Source of the DNA: an uncultured Chitinophagaceae bacterium
GTDB taxonomy: Bacteria; Bacteroidota; Bacteroidia; Chitinophagales; Chitinophagaceae
Direction: 5' to 3'
Assembly (NCBI GenBank): GCA_937996595.1
Contig: CALKVC010000017.1
Span: 1 to 9,770 of the forward strand
DNA: 9,770 nt
Part shown: positions 5,087 to 9,770 of the stretch, piece after piece
How the letters are laid out: the number at the start of each line of letters is the position of its first letter
Position numbering within the stretch: position 1 is the stretch's first letter
Translations under genes and position numbers: made by a program
Notes under the pieces: model-generated
Told to the model about the DNA's origin: nothing
What the model saw: only the letters and a program-made list of their open reading frames with translations
Database searches by the model: none

Positions 5087-7699
5087 ATGGAACTGAGTAA
5101 GAATTTTGAGCCGGCATCAATAGACGACAAATGGTATAGCCACTGGATGGAGAAAGGTTACTTTTACAGCAAGCCCGATGACAGGGAAGCTTATACCATT
5201 GTGATCCCGCCTCCAAACGTAACCGGCGTGCTGCACATGGGCCATTGCCTCAATAATACTATACAGGATATATTGATTCGCAAAGCCAGGATGGAAGGCA
5301 AAAACGCATGCTGGGTTCCCGGAACCGATCACGCTTCCATTGCCACAGAGGCAAAAGTAGTTGCCATGCTCCGGGAAAGAGGCATCAGCAAATCATCATT
5401 AAGCCGCGAAGAATTTTTAACATACTCCTGGGAATGGAAAGAAAAATACGGAGGCATCATCTTGCAGCAACTGAAGAAACTGGGCTGCAGCCTCGACTGG
5501 CACCGTACTTCCTTTACCATGGATGATGATTACTACCAGTCTGTGATAAAAGTATTCAATGACTTATACAACCGGGGCTGGATATACAGGGGCAAGCGCA
5601 TGATTAACTGGGATGTAAAAGCACTTACCGCACTCAGTGATGAAGAGGTGATCAGGAAACAGACAAACCAGAAACTCTATCATTTGCAATACCAGGTTGA
5701 AGGAAGCGATGAATATATTGTGATTGCAACCGTAAGGCCCGAAACCATCATGGGCGATACCGCAATCTGTGTGCATCCCGATGATGAACGTTACAGGCAC
5801 CTGCACGGCAAATTCGCTTTGGTACCGCTTATCAACAGGCGCATCCCCATCATCACCGATGAATATGTTACTATGGACTTTGGAACCGGCGCCCTGAAAG
5901 TTACTCCGGCGCACGATATGAACGACAACCAGCTTGGACAAAAACATAAACTGGAAGTGATTGATATTTTCAATGACGACGGTACTTTAAACAATGATGC
6001 GCAGATATACATTGGGCTTGACCGATTTGAAGCCAGGAAAAAAATTGCAGCCGAACTGCAGGAAAAAGGCATACTGGTAAAAACAGAAGACTATACCAGC
6101 GAAGTAGGCTATAGTGAACGCACAGACGCAGTGGTAGAACCCCGCTTAAGCCTCCAGTGGTGGGTAAGCATGAAGGAAATAAGCAAACCGGCACTGGATG
6201 CCGTTATGCAGGATGATATCATATTCCACCCGGCAAAATTCAAAAACCTGTACCGGCACTGGATGGAAAATATAAAAGACTGGTGTATCAGCAGGCAACT
6301 CTGGTGGGGGCACCGCATACCGGCCTGGTACGACAACAATGGCAGGTTCGTGGTTGCTATGAATGAAGCGGAAGCCAATGAAAAATATTATGAAAATTAC
6401 GGAGAACCGGCTGCAAAACTCAAACAGGATGAAGACTGCCTGGATACCTGGTTCTCTTCGTGGCTTTGGCCCTTTGAAGTGTTTAAAGGATTTTCTAATC
6501 CGGGTAATGATGAAGTGAAATACTACTACCCTACCAACACACTCGTAACCGCACCTGAAATCATATTTTTCTGGGTGGCCCGCATGATCATGGCAGGGGA
6601 AACATATATGGGTGCCAAACCTTTTAATGATGTGTATTTTACAGGTATCGTTCGCGATAAACTGGGCAGGAAAATGAGTAAAAGCCTGGGCAACTCTCCC
6701 GATCTGCTTGAATTGATTGATAAATACGGCGCTGATGCCGTACGCTTCGGAATTATGATTGCCTCACCGGCGGGCAACGACCTGCTTTTTGATGAAAGTT
6801 CGCTTGAACAGGGTCGGAATTTTAACAACAAGCTATGGAATGCCCTGAAGCTCGTGAAGATGTGGGAAGGCAGGCAGGTTAGCGGCGAAACACAACAGGG
6901 AAACAGGTTTGCCATCGAATGGTTCAGCCAGCGGCTGGATGAAGCAAAAACAGAAGTGAACGCACTGATGAAACAGTTCAGGCTGAGTGAAGCACTGAAA
7001 ACAATCTATTCGCTTATTTGGGATGATTTCTGCAGTTGGTACCTCGAATGGGTTAAACCAGGTTTTGATCAGCCCATCAACCAGGAAGACTATAAGCGTA
7101 CAACCGTTTTTTTTACCGAACTGGTTCAGCTATTGCATCCTTTCATGCCTTTTGTTACAGAAGAAATTTATCACCTGCTTGAAAAAAGGAACGATGACTT
7201 ATGCATAAGGCAAAACACCGCCCCTGAAAAAACAAACCGGCTGATCTTACAAAAAGGCTCCTTATTAAAAGAACTCATATCCGGCTTACGTGATGTAAGG
7301 AACAAACAACAGGTTAAACCAAAAGAAACGGTTGAATTATTTATTGATACCAATGACAAGGAATTATATAACGGCATGGAAACACTGCTTGCAAAGCAGG
7401 TGAATGCATCCGTTGTTACCTTTACCCACGAGGTGGTACCCGGAACCATATCCTGTGTAATAGGAAAAGATAAATGTTACCTGAAAACAGCACAACCACT
7501 GAATACCGGGCAACAGAAAGCAGATTTGCAGAAAGAACTTGACCACCTGAAAGGTTTCCTGCTATCAGTAGAAAAGAAACTCGGTAATGAAAAATTTGTA
7601 CAGCATGCTAAACCGGAAGTACTGGCACTGGAACAAAAGAAAAAAGCGGATGCTGAAACAAAAATCAGGGTGATTGAAGAAAGCCTGTCAGCATTGTAA
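5087..7699 (+). CDS. valS: Valyl-tRNA synthetase
   Basis: ValRS charges tRNA-Val with valine using ATP and hydrolyses mischarged Thr-tRNA in an editing domain; it is cytoplasmic and essential. It is a class I enzyme: the HIGH motif appears as HMGH (50-53) after PPPNVTG, and KMSKS at 529-533. GTDHASIATEAKV follows the HIGH region. The inserted editing (CP1) domain occupies roughly 190-340, with ATVRPETIMGDTA and DFGTGALKVTPAHD as its characteristic stretches. The catalytic half resumes at LSLQWW and ISRQLWWGHRIPAW. After the anticodon-binding helical domain (about 600-740), residues 810-870 form the C-terminal coiled-coil arm typical of ValRS (NEKFV, then a Glu/Lys-rich helix). At 870 aa it is full length, with no disrupted motif. 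The ATG at 5087 fits the family start (MELSKNFEPASIDDKWY); an ATG at 5074 is out of frame. Confidence 0.98.
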   Translation: MELSKNFEPASIDDKWYSHWMEKGYFYSKPDDREAYTIVIPPPNVTGVLHMGHCLNNTIQDILIRKARMEGKNACWVPGTDHASIATEAKVVAMLRERGISKSSLSREEFLTYSWEWKEKYGGIILQQLKKLGCSLDWHRTSFTMDDDYYQSVIKVFNDLYNRGWIYRGKRMINWDVKALTALSDEEVIRKQTNQKLYHLQYQVEGSDEYIVIATVRPETIMGDTAICVHPDDERYRHLHGKFALVPLINRRIPIITDEYVTMDFGTGALKVTPAHDMNDNQLGQKHKLEVIDIFNDDGTLNNDAQIYIGLDRFEARKKIAAELQEKGILVKTEDYTSEVGYSERTDAVVEPRLSLQWWVSMKEISKPALDAVMQDDIIFHPAKFKNLYRHWMENIKDWCISRQLWWGHRIPAWYDNNGRFVVAMNEAEANEKYYENYGEPAAKLKQDEDCLDTWFSSWLWPFEVFKGFSNPGNDEVKYYYPTNTLVTAPEIIFFWVARMIMAGETYMGAKPFNDVYFTGIVRDKLGRKMSKSLGNSPDLLELIDKYGADAVRFGIMIASPAGNDLLFDESSLEQGRNFNNKLWNALKLVKMWEGRQVSGETQQGNRFAIEWFSQRLDEAKTEVNALMKQFRLSEALKTIYSLIWDDFCSWYLEWVKPGFDQPINQEDYKRTTVFFTELVQLLHPFMPFVTEEIYHLLEKRNDDLCIRQNTAPEKTNRLILQKGSLLKELISGLRDVRNKQQVKPKETVELFIDTNDKELYNGMETLLAKQVNASVVTFTHEVVPGTISCVIGKDKCYLKTAQPLNTGQQKADLQKELDHLKGFLLSVEKKLGNEKFVQHAKPEVLALEQKKKADAETKIRVIEESLSAL

Positions 7700-7732
7700 C
7701 TTAATTATTGTGCAACCGGAAACAAAAGGCAA

Positions 7733-7757
7733 CCTGGTTTTGTGAAAAGTAACCAGG
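7733..7757 (+). terminator. Weak hairpin after valS
   Basis: CCTGGTT (7733-7739) and AACCAGG (7751-7757) form a 7-bp perfect stem with an 11-base loop, 33 bases after the valS stop. No U-tract follows, so it may be a 3'-end processing or Rho-related structure rather than an intrinsic terminator. Confidence 0.3.
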
Positions 7758-7798
7758 CATTCATGCATATTAAAAGTTAAATCAGTATTTACTTCTGT

Positions 7799-7806
7799 TA
7801 TCTTTA
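7799..7806 (+). promoter_or_regulatory. Possible -7 box for the 7838/8314 gene pair
   Basis: TATCTTTA differs from TAnnTTTG only in the last base, and no clear -33 element is present. A start point near 7813 would give a leader of about 25 bases. Confidence 0.3.
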
Positions 7807-7837
7807 GTAGATTCGCCAAATAACTGAATGTTACTAT

Positions 7838-8317
7838 ATGCGTATGATAAATAAAATAACCCTGTTTGCTGTAACAGCCTGCCTGCTATCCTTTACAGGG
7901 TTTTCCCAAAAACCGGCAAACGGACAAACAAACACCCCCAAATTTAAACCGCCCAGGTTATACAGCAGCCTTGGTTCATTTAAAGATTCATCTTCCATCA
8001 CTGTGGCTGAAGCAGAACGTATCATTGCGCTGCCATTGAAAATTACGGATGACAAAAAAATGGATTACAAGGTTACTTCCTATCAATTCATGTACAAACG
8101 GAAAGCGGTTACAGAAGATGAAAAAACAGGAAAAGTAAGCCCCACTACCAGTATTTCCGCCGACAGGTTCACTGCCAGCCCATTACCCGAACTATGGATA
8201 AAAACAATCAGGGAAAGGGTTACCAGCGGTGAAGAACTGTTTTTTTTCGACATAATAGTTAAAGACAACCTGGGCAGGGTGATGTATGCCCCCAATATCA
8301 GGATACTGGTAAAATGA
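7838..8317 (+). CDS. Secreted protein resembling the GldM C-terminal domain
   Basis: This 159-aa protein has an N-terminal signal peptide (MRMINKITLFAVTACLLSFTGFSQ, cleavage near residue 23), so it is exported to the periplasm. The mature part shares a layout I associate with the C-terminal domain of the gliding/type IX secretion protein GldM: YKVTSYQFMYKRK (76-88), a loop, SADRFTA (107-113), a helix (LPELWIKTIRERV) and then GEELFFFDIIVKDNLGRVMY with a final beta-strand (NIRILVK). GldM itself is about 500 aa with a membrane helix, so this would be a stand-alone domain. The assignment is by eye and moderately uncertain. The stop overlaps the GNAT start (ATGA), pointing to an operon. ATG at 7838 or 7844 could serve as start. 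Confidence 0.75.
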   Translation: MRMINKITLFAVTACLLSFTGFSQKPANGQTNTPKFKPPRLYSSLGSFKDSSSITVAEAERIIALPLKITDDKKMDYKVTSYQFMYKRKAVTEDEKTGKVSPTTSISADRFTASPLPELWIKTIRERVTSGEELFFFDIIVKDNLGRVMYAPNIRILVK

Positions 8318-8817
8318 CCGCACTACAGATCAGATTAGCAGGCATCAACAACCTTCCTGAAATTAAGGAAATGGCATACGCCATATGGCCTGCAGCATAT
8401 GAAAACATACTGAAGCCATCCCAACTTCAGTACATGCTGCATCTATTTTACAGCATCGATGCTCTGGAAAAACAATTACAATCGGGCCATCGGTTTATCA
8501 TTGCTTATGATGATGATACAGCGGTTGGTTTTGCATCTTTCTCACAAAAAACAGCAGGCATTCCCGGAGTATTCCGTTTACATAAACTATATGTATTGCC
8601 CGGGTTGCAGAAGAAAGGAACAGGCAGGTTTCTCCTTAATTATATAATTGAAACCATCAGCACTGAAGGTGCCACCCTACTGGAATTGAACGTAAACCGC
8701 TATAACCCTGCCCTGCATTTCTATACAAAACTCGGATTCACCGTTTCCCGGGAAGAAGACATCGATATCGGAGAAGGGTATTTTATGAATGATTTCGTGA
8801 TGCAACTATCAATCTAA
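8314..8817 (+). CDS. GNAT-family N-acetyltransferase
   Basis: This enzyme transfers an acetyl group from acetyl-CoA to an amine; the substrate is not known. The 167-aa protein is a single GNAT domain. Motif A is LHKLYVLPGLQKKGTGRFLL (89-108), where QKKGTG (99-104) is the pyrophosphate-binding Q/RxxGxG loop. Motif B is LELNVNRYNPALHFYTKLGF (123-142), with the usual N-x-x-A-x-x-FY-x-x-x-GF pattern. The end, GEGYFMNDFVMQL, resembles the PaiA-like branch often annotated as a polyamine or general acetyltransferase. The start codon overlaps the stop of the upstream secreted-protein gene (ATGA at 8314-8317), so translation is probably coupled. The stop codon runs directly into the repeat region that follows. 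Confidence 0.92.
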   Translation: MTALQIRLAGINNLPEIKEMAYAIWPAAYENILKPSQLQYMLHLFYSIDALEKQLQSGHRFIIAYDDDTAVGFASFSQKTAGIPGVFRLHKLYVLPGLQKKGTGRFLLNYIIETISTEGATLLELNVNRYNPALHFYTKLGFTVSREEDIDIGEGYFMNDFVMQLSI

Positions 8818-8916
8818 AAATCTCAAATCCAAAAATCTCAGATCTCAAATCATACATCATAAATCATACATCACAAATCATACATCACAAATCATACATC
8901 ACAAATCATACATCAC
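8816..8916. repeat. Tandem repeat array between convergent genes
   Basis: Five head-to-tail 14-bp units (AAATCATACATCAC; first copy ends in T) fill 8847-8916, and four copies are identical. Just before them are two 15-bp units, AAAAATCTCAAATCC and AAAAATCTCAGATCT (8816-8845), alike at 13 of 15 positions. The array lies between the stops of the GNAT and Lrp genes. It contains no spacer variation, so it is not CRISPR, and no dyad symmetry was seen inside the unit. Confidence 0.95.
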
Positions 8917-8930
8917 AACTATATTCCCAC

Positions 8931-9431
8931 CTACCAAACCAACTGGTGCGTTTGCTTAATAACCCCCATCACAAACACACTTTGCACATTGCCCATGTTC
9001 TCAATCTGGCTCAGGCGGTTTACATGAAAATCATAATAGCTGTCCATATTCTCCTCCACCACTTTCAGCATAAAATCAAACTCCCCCGAAATATTATAAC
9101 ACTCTATCACTTCGTTCAACTGGTTGATTGCCTTAATGAATTTTAAACCGGCATTCTTATTATGTTCTTTCAGCGACACATAACAGATTACCATCAGCCC
9201 TTTCTTTACTTTGGCATGGTCAACCAGTGTGGCGTATTGCCTGATAACGCCGTTCTGTTCCAGGCGCTTAATCCGCTCATGTACCGGCGTGGTGCTCAGG
9301 TGCACTTTCTCCGAAATTTCCTTCACGGTAATGCGGGCATTTTCCTGTAACAATTTCAAAATGGCCAGGTCGCTTTTATCCAGCTGAACGGATGAAGTAG
9401 CTGTTTGTTCTTTTTGATGGGCTTTTTTCAT
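8931..9431 (-). CDS. Lrp/AsnC-family transcriptional regulator
   Basis: This 166-aa protein is a feast/famine regulator that binds DNA as oligomers and responds to amino acids or related metabolites. Residues 1-16 are a basic, Gln/Thr-rich extension. LDKSDLAILKLLQENARIT (17-35) begins the DNA-binding domain, and VKEISEKVHLSTTPVHERIKRLEQNGVI (36-63) is the helix-turn-helix with the typical S-x-x-P-V-x-x-R-I-x-x-L-E recognition helix. Residues 66-160 are the ligand-binding RAM domain, with NEVIECYNISGEFDFMLKVV carrying the conserved G-x-x-D effector turn. It is divergent from ahcY across 117 bases that hold direct repeats, consistent with self-control and possible control of ahcY. The effector cannot be told from sequence. 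Confidence 0.94.
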   Translation of the reverse strand: MKKAHQKEQTATSSVQLDKSDLAILKLLQENARITVKEISEKVHLSTTPVHERIKRLEQNGVIRQYATLVDHAKVKKGLMVICYVSLKEHNKNAGLKFIKAINQLNEVIECYNISGEFDFMLKVVEENMDSYYDFHVNRLSQIENMGNVQSVFVMGVIKQTHQLVW

Positions 9432-9438
9432 ATCAAAC

Positions 9439-9468
9439 TATACATTTATCCTACAATATATACATTTA
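9439..9468. promoter_or_regulatory. Direct repeats in the lrp/ahcY control region (possible operator)
   Basis: TATACATTTA occurs exactly at 9439-9448 and 9459-9468, 20 bases apart and so on the same face of the helix. A looser copy (AACATTTTAT) lies at 9471-9480. The spacing suits an oligomeric regulator such as Lrp, and the repeats lie just upstream of the Lrp start. Binding is inferred, not shown. Confidence 0.4.
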
Positions 9469-9482
9469 ATAACATTTTATCC

Positions 9483-9490
9483 CAAATATA
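9483..9490 (-). promoter_or_regulatory. Possible -7 box of the Lrp-type gene
   Basis: The minus strand reads TATATTTG here, a full TAnnTTTG match, about 50 bases before the ATG at 9431. No clear -33 TTTG is at the right distance. A transcript from here would run through the direct repeats. Confidence 0.4.
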
Positions 9491-9522
9491 TTAATTTACA
9501 TAGAATTTTACACTATAATAAT

Positions 9523-9530
9523 TAGATTTG
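9523..9530 (+). promoter_or_regulatory. -7 box of ahcY
   Basis: TAGATTTG matches TAnnTTTG, 18 bases before the ATG. The -33 region is AT-rich without a TTTG. The short leader of about 12 bases leaves no room for an SAH riboswitch. Confidence 0.5.
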
Positions 9531-9548
9531 CATCCTAAATTATTCTAT

Positions 9549-9770
9549 ATGTCAACAATTACCGGAAAAGGAATCGATTTCAACCTTGCTTACAAGGTGA
9601 AGGATATGAGCCTTGCAGCATGGGGCCGCAAAGAAATCATGCTCGCCGAAGCAGAAATGCCAGGCCTGATGAGCCTTAGGGCTGAATACGGCGCAAGCCA
9701 GCCTTTAAAAGGCGCACGCATTGCAGGTTGCCTGCACATGACCATCCAGACAGCCGTGCTGATTGAAACA
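9549..9770 (+). CDS. ahcY: Adenosylhomocysteinase (5' part, cut by the right edge)
   Basis: AhcY (S-adenosyl-L-homocysteine hydrolase) reversibly splits SAH into adenosine and homocysteine with bound NAD, clearing the inhibitor left by methyltransferases in the methyl cycle. Only the first 74 codons of an expected roughly 430-470 are in the window. They contain the hallmark N-terminal sequence: YKVKDMSLAAWGRKEI (15-30), AEAEMPGLMSLR (33-44), PLKGARIAGCLHMT (52-65) and QTAVLIET (67-74). H63, T65 and Q67 belong to the adenosine-binding stretch (His55, Thr57 and Gln59 in the human enzyme). The NAD-binding domain lies outside. It is divergent from an Lrp-type regulator gene, which may control it. 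Confidence 0.97.
   Translation, partial: MSTITGKGIDFNLAYKVKDMSLAAWGRKEIMLAEAEMPGLMSLRAEYGASQPLKGARIAGCLHMTIQTAVLIET

Noticed and set aside
5117..7546. Many open frames on the minus strand opposite valS
   Set aside because: They are antisense shadows of a full-length, motif-complete valS with no family likeness of their own.
8847..8916. CRISPR-like array
   Set aside because: The units are 14 bp, adjoin directly with no spacers, and no cas genes are nearby.

Overview
The window looks like a chromosomal segment of a Bacteroidota bacterium, most likely family Chitinophagaceae. Four things point there: TAnnTTTG-type -7 promoter boxes instead of TATAAT, almost no Shine-Dalgarno sequences, a tRNA without an encoded CCA, and the protein types present (Bacteroidota-style ValRS and AhcY, an exonuclease/GIY-YIG fusion, a GldM-C-like secreted protein). 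The genus cannot be fixed from sequence reading alone.

Left part (1-2245) is accessory in character. From left to right it holds a decayed stretch with MORN-repeat-like coding remains running off the left edge; a terminator; a minus-strand pair made of a Bacteroidota-type protein of unknown function (447-1196) and a secreted thermonuclease (1223-1735); a divergent small protein with two helix-pair repeats (1917-2105); and what may be a frameshifted start of a phage-type integrase. This block abuts tRNA-Val(UAC) (2295-2369), a typical integration site, so it may be an old or degraded integrated element.

Right part (2370-9770) reads as ordinary core chromosome. It contains a DoxX-like membrane protein; the ClpS adaptor; a minus-strand DEDDh exonuclease fused to a GIY-YIG nuclease, starting at TTG; valyl-tRNA synthetase; a secreted GldM-C-like protein translationally coupled by an ATGA overlap to a GNAT acetyltransferase; a 14-bp tandem repeat array between convergent genes; an Lrp/AsnC regulator; and the 5' part of ahcY running off the right edge.

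Functional themes: translation (tRNA-Val and valS about 2.7 kb apart), proteolysis (ClpS), DNA repair (exonuclease/GIY-YIG), and methyl cycle (AhcY) next to a divergent Lrp-type regulator with direct repeats in the shared control region. The best candidate for something undescribed is the three-gene set of thermonuclease, unknown protein and small DNA-binding-like protein beside the tRNA.
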